From positions 1 to 32,423 of the forward strand of contig JAPOTR010000058.1 in assembly GCA_026709085.1 (NCBI GenBank): a DNA stretch of 32,423 bases, in the 5' to 3' direction. The DNA comes from Cyanobacteria bacterium MAG CAR3_bin_5. GTDB taxonomy: Bacteria; Cyanobacteriota; Cyanobacteriia; PCC-6307; Cyanobiaceae. Positions 7,406-16,522 of this stretch are shown one piece after another (position 1 is the stretch's first letter; each line of letters starts with the position of its first letter). A program made the position numbers and the translations under genes. The notes under the pieces are model-generated. The model had not been told where the DNA came from and did not search any database. It saw only the letters and a program-made list of their open reading frames with translations.

Positions 7406-8605
7406 ATGGTCCGGGCGCGTCGCGTGGTGCTGGCCTACTCTGGAGGGGTGGACACCAGTGTCTGCATTCCCTACCTGCGGCAGGAGTGGGGTGTGGAGGA
7501 GGTTATTGCCTTTGCGGCGGACCTGGGCCAGGGGGACGAGCTGGAGCCCATCCGTCAGAAGGCCCTCCGCGCCGGAGCCAGCCAAGCGCTGGTGGAGGAC
7601 TTGGTGGAGCCGCTGGTGAAGGAGTTCGCCTTGCCGGCCATTCGCGCCAACGGGCTCTATCAGGGACGCTATCCCCTCTCCACCGCCCTGGCGCGCCCCT
7701 TGATTGCCCGCGCCCTGGTGAAGGTGGCCCGCACACTGGGGGCGGACGGGGTGGCCCATGGCTGCACCGGCAAGGGGAACGACCAAGTGCGCTTTGATCT
7801 TGCCATCGCCGCCCTGGCGCCGGATCTCGCCATTCTCACCCCGGCCCGGGAGTGGGGCATGAGCCGCGAGGACACCATTGCCTATGGCGAGCGCCATGGC
7901 ATTCCGGCCCCCGTGAGCAGGAGTTCCCCCTACTCCATTGACCTCAACCTGCTGGGGCGCAGCATCGAGGCGGGTCCGCTGGAGGATCCCTGGCGGGAGC
8001 CTCCAGCGGATGTGTACGATCTCACCTGCCGGCCGGAGGCCGCCCCCGATGAGGCTGTGGTGGTGGAGATCGGCTTTGCCCACGGCAACCCCGTCACCCT
8101 CAACGGCCAGTCCCTGGACCCGGTGACCCTGATCCGCCAGGTCAACGTCATTGCCGGGACCCATGGCTATGGGCGGATTGACATGATCGAGGATCGGGTG
8201 GTGGGGATCAAGTCCCGGGAGATCTATGAAACCCCGGGCATGCTGCTGCTCATCCGGGCCCACCAGGAGTTGGAATCCATTTGCCTGGCAGCCGACGTGA
8301 CAGCCACCAAGCGCCAGTTGGAGCAGCGCTGGGCAGAACTTGTCTATCAGGGGCTCTGGTTCGGTCCCCTCAAACAGGCCCTGGATGCCTTCCTTGACAC
8401 CACCCAGAAGGAGGTCAACGGCCGGGTGCGCCTCAGGGTCTACAAGGGCGGTTGCACCGTGATCGGCCGCGAGGCCAGCAACGGTCTCTACGCCATGGAT
8501 CTGGCCACCTACGGCAGAGAGGACCAGTTCGACCATCGGGCCGCGGCAGGTTTCATCTACGTCTGGGGTCTGGCCACCCGCCTTTGGGCCAGCCGTCACC
8601 CCTGA
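7406..8605 (+). CDS. argG: Argininosuccinate synthase
   Basis: It joins citrulline and aspartate with ATP to form argininosuccinate in arginine synthesis; it is cytoplasmic and usually tetrameric. At 399 residues it has the standard length. The N-type PP-loop [10 protein letters not shown] lies at residues 9-18, followed by the [13 protein letters not shown] citrulline/ATP site, the [13 protein letters not shown] segment and the [20 protein letters not shown] stretch. The ATG at 7406 follows the small membrane protein gene closely. Its 3' end overlaps the convergent rpsF by 10 bases, leaving no room for a conventional terminator between them. Confidence 0.98.
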   Translation: MVRARRVVLAYSGGVDTSVCIPYLRQEWGVEEVIAFAADLGQGDELEPIRQKALRAGASQALVEDLVEPLVKEFALPAIRANGLYQGRYPLSTALARPLIARALVKVARTLGADGVAHGCTGKGNDQVRFDLAIAALAPDLAILTPAREWGMSREDTIAYGERHGIPAPVSRSSPYSIDLNLLGRSIEAGPLEDPWREPPADVYDLTCRPEAAPDEAVVVEIGFAHGNPVTLNGQSLDPVTLIRQVNVIAGTHGYGRIDMIEDRVVGIKSREIYETPGMLLLIRAHQELESICLAADVTATKRQLEQRWAELVYQGLWFGPLKQALDAFLDTTQKEVNGRVRLRVYKGGCTVIGREASNGLYAMDLATYGREDQFDHRAAAGFIYVWGLATRLWASRHP

Positions 8606-9012
8606 TTCTGACGGGTCTGGGGCTGACCGTCGGCAACGGCTGCCCCCTTGTCCTGTTCCCCGCGGGAGTCACGGGATACGGGAGTAAAGTTCAGCTTGAT
8701 GGTGAGGTAGCGGATCACGTCATCGCTCAGACCCATGGTCTGCTCCAACACCGCCACCTGTTGGCCATTGCCGGAGTGGTGCAGTTGCACGTAAATCCCT
8801 TCGGTGTGCTTGCCGATGGGATAGGCCAGGCGCCGCTTGCCCCGCATCTGGGTGTCAATCACCTGACCTTCGGCGCCCAGGATGCAGTCCCGGTACTTGC
8901 TCACGTGGCTGTCCACGGCATCCTCGGCAATGTCGGGCCGAAGGATGTACAGGGTCTCGTAGTAGCTGGAATCCTGCTGAGTTGAGGCTGGGGCTTCGGG
9001 GGTGGTGGTCAT
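8596..9012 (-). CDS. rpsF: 30S ribosomal protein S6
   Basis: This small-subunit protein binds S18 and the central domain of 16S rRNA. The 138 residues include [15 protein letters not shown] at the start of the fold, then [18 protein letters not shown] and VIRYLTIKL. The hydrophilic C-terminal tail of about 20 residues, rich in Gln, Asp and Gly, is usual for cyanobacterial S6. The ORF continues upstream to 9141, but the ATG at 9012 (MTTTPEAP) gives the normal short acidic leader. Its end overlaps convergent argG by 10 bases. Confidence 0.95.
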   Translation of the reverse strand: MTTTPEAPASTQQDSSYYETLYILRPDIAEDAVDSHVSKYRDCILGAEGQVIDTQMRGKRRLAYPIGKHTEGIYVQLHHSGNGQQVAVLEQTMGLSDDVIRYLTIKLNFTPVSRDSRGEQDKGAAVADGQPQTRQNQG

Positions 9013-9076
9013 GGAGGTGGTGATGGGACGCGGGGCGGGAAGGGGCAATCTACGCTGCCGACACTGCTGGGGGACT

Positions 9077-9568
9077 CTAAAAGAGTTGGAGTCGTACCGC
9101 ATCCGAGAGGCTGGGCAGTTCCGGCTCTCGTCCGCGGACACACTCCACGAAGGCGAAGATCACCAGCAACAGGCTGCCAAGAAACAGGGTGTTGCTGAAG
9201 GTGTCGCAGGCGAAGCCACCCATACTGCCGGGGCGGCACCCGAAAACGGCCAATCCAACGCCGGCCACCACCAGAACAATATCCACCAGAATGGCTTGCA
9301 GGGCGTTGAAGCGGAGGAAATAGGGCACTTGTGGATTGCGCACCACCGCAAAAAACAACACCAGAAACAGCAGCAGGGTTCCCAGGCCAAAGGGCGCCAG
9401 GCCATTGATCCAGTCCAGGGGCAGCGCCGGGAGAATCAGAGCTATCCGCACCGGGGGCGGCACCAGGCCCAGGCCGAAGAAGGGACGTCCGAAAGCCAGG
9501 GCGTCACTCCAGGGCAGGAGGTACATGGCCAGCCCCAGCCCACGCTGCCAGAGGGGAATGGAGTTCAT
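9077..9568 (-). CDS. Tic20-like membrane protein
   Basis: A 163-residue membrane protein with four predicted hydrophobic segments. The pattern [20 protein letters not shown], then [29 protein letters not shown] and a last [12 protein letters not shown] matches the Tic20/Ycf60 family, which in plastids forms part of the protein import channel; the role of the cyanobacterial members is not settled. It lies 64 bases upstream of rpsF and 27 bases downstream of aroE on the same strand, so the three may be transcribed together. The start is the ATG at 9568. Confidence 0.8.
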   Translation of the reverse strand: MNSIPLWQRGLGLAMYLLPWSDALAFGRPFFGLGLVPPPVRIALILPALPLDWINGLAPFGLGTLLLFLVLFFAVVRNPQVPYFLRFNALQAILVDIVLVVAGVGLAVFGCRPGSMGGFACDTFSNTLFLGSLLLVIFAFVECVRGREPELPSLSDAVRLQLF

Positions 9569-9595
9569 GGGAGGGTTTCAAGGTAGGGCCACAGG

Positions 9596-10498
9596 TTAAG
9601 CCGAGGCATCGTGGGGTTCGGTGGGGGATTGCGGTGGCGCCGTCAGCGCGGCGCTGGCGGCCGTGAGCATGGCGTCCTCGTCCACCCCATGGCAACCACT
9701 CCACAGGCGCAAGGCGGCGGCCCCCTGCCCCACCAGCATGGCCAGTCCGTCAACCGTGGCGCATCCCCGGGCGCTGGCCTGACGCAGCAGGGTGGTGGGC
9801 CGGGGAGTGTAGATGATGTCGTAGACCCAGGCGCGGGGTCTGAGGCGATCCAACTGGGCGGGGGTCAAGGGGCAGGCAGTGGTTGCGGGGCTCATGCCCA
9901 CGGGTGTGGTGTTGACCACCAGCTCCACCGAGGCCAGAACGGCGTCCAGCCCGGACCAGAGAACCCCCTCCGGATGGTCCGCCAGGCACCGGGCATCCGC
10001 CACAAACCGCTGCAGCCGTTGGGGATGACGTCCGGCCACCAGAATCCTTCTACAGCCCAGGGCGTTGCAGCCAGCCACCACCGCCCGGGCGCTGCCCCCC
10101 CCACCCAGCACCAGAGCGGTTGTGTTGCGCAGATCCACCTCCTGGCGCTGCAGCGGCGCCATGAACCCCGCCATGTCGGTGTTGTCCCCGGCCCAGCCAT
10201 GGGGCTGCCGCAGCAGGGTGTTGACAGCGCCAAGGCGCTGGGCCAGGGGCGTCACCTCCCGCAGCAGGGGCGTCACCGCCTGCTTGTGGGGAATGGTCAC
10301 GTTGAGTCCGACGGCTCCGAGGGCATGCAGACCCTCCAGGGCCACAGGCAAGGCGGCGGCAGACACCGGCAGCGCCATGTAGCGCCAATCCAGCCCCAGC
10401 TTGCGGATGGCGGCATTCTGCAAGACGGGCGAGAGGGAGTGGCCCACCGGATCACCCAACACCGCCAGAAGCTTTGTGGACCCCCTGATTCCGGTCAT
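9596..10498 (-). CDS. aroE: Shikimate dehydrogenase (NADP+)
   Basis: It reduces 3-dehydroshikimate to shikimate in the aromatic amino acid pathway; it is cytoplasmic. The 300-residue protein shows GDPVGHSLSP (residues 15-24), NVTIPHK with catalytic Lys72, GDNTDM with Asp108, the NADP loop VLGGGGSARAV, the AGRHPQR phosphate-binding segment and the late MLVGQGAAAL. The ORF is open to 10726, but MTGIRGSTKLLAVLG at 10498 is the family-like start. It is divergent from dnaK, 121 bases away. Confidence 0.96.
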   Translation of the reverse strand: MTGIRGSTKLLAVLGDPVGHSLSPVLQNAAIRKLGLDWRYMALPVSAAALPVALEGLHALGAVGLNVTIPHKQAVTPLLREVTPLAQRLGAVNTLLRQPHGWAGDNTDMAGFMAPLQRQEVDLRNTTALVLGGGGSARAVVAGCNALGCRRILVAGRHPQRLQRFVADARCLADHPEGVLWSGLDAVLASVELVVNTTPVGMSPATTACPLTPAQLDRLRPRAWVYDIIYTPRPTTLLRQASARGCATVDGLAMLVGQGAAALRLWSGCHGVDEDAMLTAASAALTAPPQSPTEPHDASA

Positions 10499-10619
10499 GT
10501 GACTTGGAAAGCGCTGGGTCGAGGGTAGGCAGGGTTCGGGAACCACACCTCTTCCCGGTGGGCATGGCCGGGGAGGATGTATCACGCTTTTAGCAGTTAC
10601 GTTCTCCGGTATTGAAACC

Positions 10620-12554
10620 ATGGGCAAGGTCGTTGGCATTGATCTCGGCACCACCAATAGCTGTGTCGCTGTGATGGAGGGCGGCAAACCCACGGTGATC
10701 GCCAATGCCGAGGGGTTCCGCACCACCCCGTCCGTGGTGGCCTACACCAAGAACAAGGATCAGCTTGTTGGGCAGATTGCCAAGCGTCAGGCGGTGATGA
10801 ATCCTGACAACACCTTTTATTCCGCCAAGCGCTTCATTGGCCGGCGCACCGAGGAGGTGGGCGAAGAACTCAAGGAAGTGGCCTATGGGGTGAAGAATGC
10901 CGGCAGCCGGCTGAAAATTGATTGCCCGGTCCTGGCCAAGGAGTTTGCGCCGGAAGAGGTGTCTGCCCAGGTGTTGCGCAAACTGGCGGATGACGCCAGC
11001 AGCTACCTGGGGGACAAGGTGACCCAGGCGGTGGTGACGGTGCCCGCCTACTTCAACGACTCCCAGCGCCAAGCCACCAAGGACGCAGGCAAAATTGCCG
11101 GCCTGGAGGTGTTGCGCATCATCAACGAACCCACCGCCGCGGCCCTGGCCTACGGCCTGGACAAGAAGAACAACGAGCGCATCCTGGTGTTTGACCTGGG
11201 CGGCGGCACCTTCGACGTCTCGGTTCTGGAAGTGGGGGACGGAGTGTTCGAGGTGCTGGCAACCAGCGGAGACACCCATCTGGGAGGAGACGACTTTGAC
11301 AAGGTGATCGTGGACCACCTGGCCAATATGTTCAAGTCGGAAGAAGGGATTGACCTGCGTCAGGACAAGCAGGCCCTGCAGCGACTCACCGAGGCGGCCG
11401 AGAAGGCGAAAATCGAACTCTCCAGCGCCACCCAGAGCGAGATCAACCTGCCGTTTATCACCGCCACCCAGGATGGTCCCAAGCACTTGAACGTGACCAT
11501 CACCCGGGCCCGCTTCGAGGAACTCTCCAGTCATCTGATCGACCGCTGCCGCACCCCGGTGGAGAGGGCTCTTGCCGATGCCAAGCTTTCCGCCGGCGAA
11601 CTGGACGAGGTGGTGATGGTGGGTGGCTCCATCCGCATCCCCGCTGTGAAGGATCTGGTGAAGAAGGTGACCGGCAAGGATCCCAACCAGTCGGTGAACC
11701 CTGACGAGGTGGTGGCCGTCGGCGCCGCCATCCAAGGGGGTGTGCTCTCCGGCGACGTAAAAGACATTCTCCTGCTGGACGTGACGCCCCTATCCCTCGG
11801 GGTGGAAACCCTGGGCGGAGTGATGACCAGGATGATTGACCGCAACACCACCATTCCCACCAAGAAGGAGCAGGTGTACTCCACGGCGGTGGATGGTCAG
11901 ACCAACGTGGAAATCCAGGTGCTTCAGGGCGAGAGGGAGATGGCCAGGGACAACAAGAGCCTGGGCACCTTCAAATTGGAAGGCATCCCCCCGTCCCCCC
12001 GTGGCGTACCCCAGATCAAGGTGACCTTCGACATTGACGCCAACGGCATTTTGAACGTCACCGCCCGGGATGAAGGCAGCGGCAAGGAGCAGTCCATTTC
12101 CATTACCGGATCCTCCACCTTGAACGACAAGGAGGTGGATCGCATGGTGAAGGATGCCGAAGCCAATGCCGATGCCGATAAGCAGAAGCGTGAGCGCATT
12201 GACCTGCGCAACGAGGCCGATAGCCTGGTCTACCAGGCAGAAAAGCAACTGGCCGATCTGGGGGACAAGCTGCCCGCAGCAGAGAAGGAAAAGGTGGAAT
12301 CTCTCAACAAGGATCTCAAAGAGGCTCTGGAGAGTGAAGACCTGAACCGCATCCGGTCCCTGAAGGATCAGGTGCAGCAGGCCCTCTATGCCGCGGGGGC
12401 GTCTGTCTACCAGCAAGCCGCTGGCCAGGCCCCGGGCGCCGCGTCCCCGGGTCAGGACCCCACCACCGCTACTGCAGGGGCTGGAGCCGCCACAGGTGGC
12501 GCCGGCGCCGGCAGCGATGATGTCATTGATGCGGACTTCACGGAAACCAAGTAA
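10620..12554 (+). CDS. dnaK: Chaperone protein DnaK (Hsp70)
   Basis: An ATP-driven chaperone that binds exposed hydrophobic peptides with DnaJ and GrpE. The 644 residues cover the nucleotide-binding domain, with IDLGTTNS at residues 7-14 and the [15 protein letters not shown] signature near 194-208, then the interdomain linker [16 protein letters not shown], the substrate-binding domain and an Ala/Gly-rich tail ending DDVIDADF. The third Hsp70 signature, normally VGGSTRIP, reads VGGSIRIP: residue 338 is Ile (ATC) where Thr (ACC) is nearly invariant. Cyanobacteria carry several dnaK genes; this full-length form with the acidic tail is of the DnaK2-like main type. No complete CIRCE element is seen upstream. 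Confidence 0.98.
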   Translation: MGKVVGIDLGTTNSCVAVMEGGKPTVIANAEGFRTTPSVVAYTKNKDQLVGQIAKRQAVMNPDNTFYSAKRFIGRRTEEVGEELKEVAYGVKNAGSRLKIDCPVLAKEFAPEEVSAQVLRKLADDASSYLGDKVTQAVVTVPAYFNDSQRQATKDAGKIAGLEVLRIINEPTAAALAYGLDKKNNERILVFDLGGGTFDVSVLEVGDGVFEVLATSGDTHLGGDDFDKVIVDHLANMFKSEEGIDLRQDKQALQRLTEAAEKAKIELSSATQSEINLPFITATQDGPKHLNVTITRARFEELSSHLIDRCRTPVERALADAKLSAGELDEVVMVGGSIRIPAVKDLVKKVTGKDPNQSVNPDEVVAVGAAIQGGVLSGDVKDILLLDVTPLSLGVETLGGVMTRMIDRNTTIPTKKEQVYSTAVDGQTNVEIQVLQGEREMARDNKSLGTFKLEGIPPSPRGVPQIKVTFDIDANGILNVTARDEGSGKEQSISITGSSTLNDKEVDRMVKDAEANADADKQKRERIDLRNEADSLVYQAEKQLADLGDKLPAAEKEKVESLNKDLKEALESEDLNRIRSLKDQVQQALYAAGASVYQQAAGQAPGAASPGQDPTTATAGAGAATGGAGAGSDDVIDADFTETK

Positions 12555-12661
12555 CCCCCAATCCTGGATAAGGGGACCAGGGAAAGTCGCGATTTTTCCA
12601 GCAGCTTCCCTCGGATCTCCTTACCCGGAACTCCGGTTCCATAGATCTCCCAGGCGATACG

Positions 12662-13498
12662 TTAGTCGTCTCTGCATAGCCGGGCAAAAAGTTGCCCCGC
12701 ATCCTGGGAACTTAGTTGGTGACGGGTAGCTTGACCGTCCAGGGAGCGGATGGGGCGGCAACTGACGCTGTTGAGAAGAATGCCGCCCCCAGCCAGCAGG
12801 GCTTGGCGGCTCACGGCTTCCTCATGGCTTCCAGGTCGTTGCAGGAGTTGCCCCCGCATGATGCCGGGCAGGCAACCTTGATCCAGACCCGGCGTCAGCC
12901 AGTCCATCCCCCGCTGGATCCAGAGGTTGGCGGCTGTGGCACAGGCGTAGCGGCCGGTGCTGCCGAGGAGCAAGGCGTCGTCGGCAGCAGCCATCCAGGC
13001 TTCGCGCCGGGCGATGACGGCATCGGTGTAGTTCAGGGTTTTACAACGGCTACTGGCGGAGTCCCCGTGCCGACGCACCAGACGGCTGGTGATCACGTCC
13101 ACCGGCGCAAAACAGGGGGTGACGGTATGGAATTGGAGCCAGAGGCGCGGCTGTTGGGGTTGGGGAAGCGCCAGACCCCGCTGGCCTGGCCCACGGCTGA
13201 CGGTGATCCGCAAGGCCGCCTGGCCACTAGCGGAATTCAGGCGCCGGAAGCCCTCCGCCGCCAAGTCCTGAATCCGGTCGGTATCCGGTTCAGGCGTCAG
13301 GCCCAGCAAGGCGCATCCCCGCCGTAGCCGCCGGCAATGTTGCGGCCACAATACAGGGCCGTCAGGGCGCCACAGCAGGGTTTCAAATACGCCATCCGCC
13401 AGGTTCAGACCCCGGTCATCCAGGGGCACGGCCAAGCGCTGCGGCTGGTCCCATCTCCCCTCGAACCAGGCCAGGCTTTCTGCGGGGGCTCCACTCAT
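12662..13498 (-). CDS. pabC: Aminodeoxychorismate lyase (class IV PLP enzyme)
   Basis: It releases pyruvate from 4-amino-4-deoxychorismate to give p-aminobenzoate for folate. The 278-residue protein has the branched-chain aminotransferase-like fold IV. It shows LNLADGVFETLL near residues 31-42, the PLP lysine Lys153 in CKTLNYTDA, and a pattern ending with SVSCRPIRSLDG. It could be a D-amino acid or branched-chain aminotransferase of the same fold, but its 4-base overlap with pabB makes the folate role much more likely. The start is the ATG at 13498; the longer reading to 13615 lies inside pabB. Confidence 0.87.
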   Translation of the reverse strand: MSGAPAESLAWFEGRWDQPQRLAVPLDDRGLNLADGVFETLLWRPDGPVLWPQHCRRLRRGCALLGLTPEPDTDRIQDLAAEGFRRLNSASGQAALRITVSRGPGQRGLALPQPQQPRLWLQFHTVTPCFAPVDVITSRLVRRHGDSASSRCKTLNYTDAVIARREAWMAAADDALLLGSTGRYACATAANLWIQRGMDWLTPGLDQGCLPGIMRGQLLQRPGSHEEAVSRQALLAGGGILLNSVSCRPIRSLDGQATRHQLSSQDAGQLFARLCRDD

Positions 13499-14961
13499 GG
13501 CGCGGGCTGCAGCAACTGGAGCAGGGGCGCCATTTTGAGGTCCATTTCCCGGGTCTCTTCGGCTGGGTCCGAGTCGGAGACAATGCCACAGCCGGCATGG
13601 GCCCGTAAGCGACAACCCTTCTGGATCACGCTGCGGATGACGATGTTGCTATCCAGACTGCCATCCAGCCCCAACCAGAACAGGGAGCCGCAATAGGGTC
13701 CCCGGGGCAGGGGTTCCAGTTCCGCCAACCGCTGGCAGGCCCGCACCTTGGGCGCCCCTGTGATGGACCCACCGGGCCAGGCATTGCGCAGCAGGTCCAG
13801 GGCGTCACGGTCCGTCCGCAACTGGCCGGTGACGACGGAGGTGAGATGGTGAACCTGCCGATAGCTCTCCAGCCCCACCAGGGTGGGCACGGTAATGGTC
13901 CCAGGACGACAGACACGGCCCAGGTCGTTGCGGAGCAGGTCCACAATCATGATGTTTTCAGCGCGATCCTTGCTGCTGGTGATCAGCTCCACCGCCAGGG
14001 CGGCATCTTGTGCCGGGTCCTGATGGCGGGCGCGGGTCCCCTTGATGGGTCGGGTTTCCACCCGGCCATCGCCCCACACCCGGAGAAAACGCTCGGGGGA
14101 CGCCGAGAGCAAGGCATGTTCACCACGAATCACCAGGCCGCCAAAGGGGACCGGACTCCGCTGGCGAAGACGGCCGTAGAGTTGCAAGGGATCAGGCGGT
14201 TTGGGCAGAAGCGCCTCACAGCAACAACTCAGATTGGCCTGGAAGATGTCCCCTGCTTCAATCCGTTCTTTAAGCTGCGCCACCTGCCGGGCAAATTCCG
14301 CGCCACTGGTGTGCCACGCCCAGGCGCCCTGAACTGGCTCCGCCTTCTCCAAGGCGGGGGGCGGCGATCCGGCCCAGAGTTCCACAAGCGTGTCCTGACG
14401 CTGGACGGCGAGTGCGGCGTTGCGCTCCCGTCCCGCACCGGTGAACCCATGGCTGACGGCAAGCACCCGCCGCTCCAGTAGATCAAAGCAGAGCAGGGGG
14501 TCGTGAAGTCCGGCCCAGAGGAGGGGTTGATCCGGCCGCCGCCAGGGCGGGTGGCGCTCCAGCCATGCGCCCGCTTCATAGCTGAGCCAACCCATCCACC
14601 CACCCATGAAGGGGGTTTCAGCGGCAGGGCACCGCCAACTCCCGCGCTCCGGCATAGCTTGCCGTAGCAGGGTGAAGGGATCGTCTCCATGGGGGGGAGA
14701 ACAACCATGGCCTGGTGCGGGCCAGCTTTGGCAGCAGACCTGGCGGATGGGCGCCGTACCCAGAAAGGACCAACGGCTGACGCCAGCCTGGTGGGGATGG
14801 GCGCCTGGTTCCCCGGAGGAGTGGGTGTCCAACAACACAAGCCCGTCACGCCCCCAGCGCCGGGCCAGGAGCAGGGCGGCGGCATAGGGTTCCCGCCATG
14901 GCAGTGTGCGCACCAGGGGGAGAGGCACGGCGCTCCCATGGGTTTGGTGGTGGACCACCAT
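13495..14961 (-). CDS. pabB: Aminodeoxychorismate synthase component I
   Basis: It converts chorismate and ammonia (from the PabA subunit) to 4-amino-4-deoxychorismate. The 488-residue protein belongs to the anthranilate synthase/PabB family. Its chorismate-binding half has LLSASPERFLRV, PIKGTRAR, ENIMIVDLLRNDLGRV, PGGSITGAPK and the GPYCGSLFWLGLDGS motif. The PIKGT signature with Lys307 is the PabB hallmark; anthranilate synthase has PIAGT. No glutaminase domain is fused. The last four bases overlap the pabC start, so translation is probably coupled. The start is the ATG at 14961. Confidence 0.93.
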   Translation of the reverse strand: MVVHHQTHGSAVPLPLVRTLPWREPYAAALLLARRWGRDGLVLLDTHSSGEPGAHPHQAGVSRWSFLGTAPIRQVCCQSWPAPGHGCSPPHGDDPFTLLRQAMPERGSWRCPAAETPFMGGWMGWLSYEAGAWLERHPPWRRPDQPLLWAGLHDPLLCFDLLERRVLAVSHGFTGAGRERNAALAVQRQDTLVELWAGSPPPALEKAEPVQGAWAWHTSGAEFARQVAQLKERIEAGDIFQANLSCCCEALLPKPPDPLQLYGRLRQRSPVPFGGLVIRGEHALLSASPERFLRVWGDGRVETRPIKGTRARHQDPAQDAALAVELITSSKDRAENIMIVDLLRNDLGRVCRPGTITVPTLVGLESYRQVHHLTSVVTGQLRTDRDALDLLRNAWPGGSITGAPKVRACQRLAELEPLPRGPYCGSLFWLGLDGSLDSNIVIRSVIQKGCRLRAHAGCGIVSDSDPAEETREMDLKMAPLLQLLQPAP

Positions 14962-15831
14962 GGATGATTGATCCTAGGCTCGGGATTCCATAAGCCGGGG
15001 GAGCCTTCAGCAGAGAGAAGCGCCTACGAGACCTTCAAAGAGTGGTGAGGGGTTGTTATGTAGATATAGGTACGTTGGAGAGGCCAGAGAAGCCCTCGGC
15101 GGTTGGGGAGGAGAGGTTTGCCCGGAGAGATCGCAGACGGAGGCGTTGGAGTTCAATGCATTGAGGCGCTCACAGATGTTCTGGATTTGCGGAGGCGCCT
15201 GCCCATAAGCAGTGGGGGAGAAGTAAGCAGGGCTGCCAGTGGCGCCGCCGTCCAGGCCAGGGCCGATGCCTTGGCTTGCAAGGAGGGCAGGGCAGAGTTC
15301 ATGGCATCTCCGGGGAGAGGACGGGAGGAGGAGAGGGAGCTACCGGTGGTGGGGCAGTAATGGGAGAGGTGGCAGAGGGGGTGGGCAGGCGCACAAGGCT
15401 GTCCGCTCCGCTGGGGGGTGAGGCCTCCTGGGTGGAAGGGGACGTGAGGGGGTTGGGGCAGAGCGCGGCAGTGGCCGCTGCTTCACCACCGCTGATGCAG
15501 GGGGGAGAACCGGGTCTATGGAGCGGGTGGGCGCCCTGGCAAAGACTGAAGCGACCCGTTGCTGGAGGTGGGCCAGGGTGCCGGGAGCCTGACGGCTTGA
15601 TGGCCAGCCCAGTGACTCTCGAATTGCACAACCCTTAACATCACGAATAGACGTAACCGATCACACCGGACGTGGTGCTGTCCTGGCTTATGGAACCCTT
15701 GCCGTACCCCTGAAGACCGGCTGGCCTGCCTTGTGGGGAAGAAGGGGATTCCCGCTCTACCGAGAGGGGCCACTCCCTCAACTTGCGGGTGATGAGCTTA
15801 GAGTGGGGCCTGAATTCTCCCTGGGCACAAC
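14962..15831. other. 870-base G-rich stretch without an intact gene
   Basis: The plus strand is strikingly G-rich and C-poor here, for example around 15301-15440. That is the strand bias expected if a Pro/Ser/Thr-rich protein had been coded on the minus strand. No ORF with a credible start, family or ribosome site is seen. The most gene-like reading is listed separately at 15007-15339. Part of the stretch near 15640-15831 should hold the petL promoter, but no clear -35/-10 pair was recognised. Confidence 0.5.
15007..15339 (-). pseudogene. Possible remnant of a secreted, Pro-rich protein gene
   Basis: A minus-strand frame is open for 110 codons between stops but has no proper start codon. It reads protein-like sequence in its second half, including GQAPPQIQNICERLNALN, NASVCDLSGQ and SPTYLYLHNNPSPLFEG. 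A second frame from 15631 to 15299 is also Pro/Ser/Thr-rich and ends where this one becomes convincing, which suggests one ancestral gene broken by a frameshift. No family is recognised, so this is a tentative call. Confidence 0.3.
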
Positions 15832-15924
15832 ATGGGCGTTGCATTTTATCTGATCTTCATGGCCGGCGGCCTGGCCGGTGCCGTGGTCATGTTCAAACTG
15901 CTGCGGGGCATCAAGCTGATCTGA
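15832..15924 (+). CDS. petL: Cytochrome b6f complex subunit VI (PetL)
   Basis: A 30-residue single-helix membrane protein. It starts MGVAFYLIFMAGGLAG, has one hydrophobic span, and ends FKLLRGIKLI. The family has the same length, an N-terminal small hydrophobic segment and the basic xxIKLI ending, as in the known cyanobacterial PetL. PetL is a peripheral small subunit that stabilises the dimeric b6f complex in the thylakoid membrane. It is too short for most ORF callers. The ATG at 15832 is followed by an uninterrupted reading to TGA. Other one-helix photosynthetic peptides are possible, but the ending favours PetL. Confidence 0.65.
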   Translation: MGVAFYLIFMAGGLAGAVVMFKLLRGIKLI

Positions 15925-15940
15925 TCCCTGAGTTCCCGCC

Positions 15941-16427
15941 TCAGAGGGCGTCAAGGAGAGGCGTCACCACCAGCCCCAGGCTCAGGAGGAGGGCGGCCCA
16001 GAATAATGCCGGCAAGGCCAGGCTGATGAGTGGTTTTTCCACCTGCGGGCTGGTCCAGTTGAGGGGAGTGACGCCGCCCCGGCCAGAGCACTGGGAACAC
16101 CGGCCAGAAAGCGCTGACCCCTAGGCTTCGGCGGATGTGCTGCAGCAGCGGTGCGCCATCAGGATGAACAGGACCCTGGGCAGGAAGACGGTGGCCGTGG
16201 CCACCCATGCCCCCAGCAGGGCTATTGCGGGGCCGGCAGCCCAACCCGCCTGGTAACCCACAAACGTGCTGGTGAGCACCACCGGCTCCAGAGACACTTG
16301 GCCAATGGACACTCCCTCCAGGAATTGGAGCCCCACTAAGCCAGCCCATCCCCACCACCTGATCCTGCAGCAGGGGGGTGATCACCAATCCACCGCCAAA
16401 CCCCAGCAAACCAATGCGCAAGAACAC
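15941..16427 (-). pseudogene. chrA: Frameshifted and truncated chromate transporter (ChrA)
   Basis: Pieces of one ChrA half are found in order on the minus strand but in different frames. The first is FLRIGLLGFGGGL followed by TPLLQDQVVGMGWLS (16427-16330). In another frame come QFLEGVSIGQVS, STFVGYQAG and ALLGAWVATATVFLPR (about 16330-16150). A further frame gives VSAFLAGVPSALAG, and a last one LISLALPALFWAALL ending near 15941. At least three frameshifts and loss of the whole N-terminal half make it non-functional. Intact ChrA exports chromate across the inner membrane. The break at the N-terminal side lies about 95 bases from the restriction-modification gene start and may mark where the island joined. 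Confidence 0.85.
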
Positions 16428-16522
16428 CTGATCAATTCAGACCAGGGGGACGGTTCACGGCCACTGTGAGCCTGCGTACAGTTGGGCCACAAGCCCGATC
16501 CAAATTTCCTGGTGATCCCCCT

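Noticed and set aside
10560-10619. A TTAGCAG sequence upstream of dnaK was checked as a CIRCE heat-shock operator.
   Set aside because: The second half-site GAGTGCTAA is missing, so the element is not supported.
10590-11735. A 381-codon minus-strand ORF opposite dnaK.
   Set aside because: Long antisense ORFs are expected opposite GC-rich dnaK, and the translation is rich in His and Gly with no recognisable motif.
12627-12640. GGAAC-TCCG-GTTCC between dnaK and pabC as a terminator.
   Set aside because: The stem is only five pairs and no T-run follows on either strand.
16466-16522. The GTG start 57 bases upstream of the chosen R-M start.
   Set aside because: The added 19 residues are not family-like and the ATG at 16523 opens directly into the nuclease domain, though no strong ribosome site settles it.
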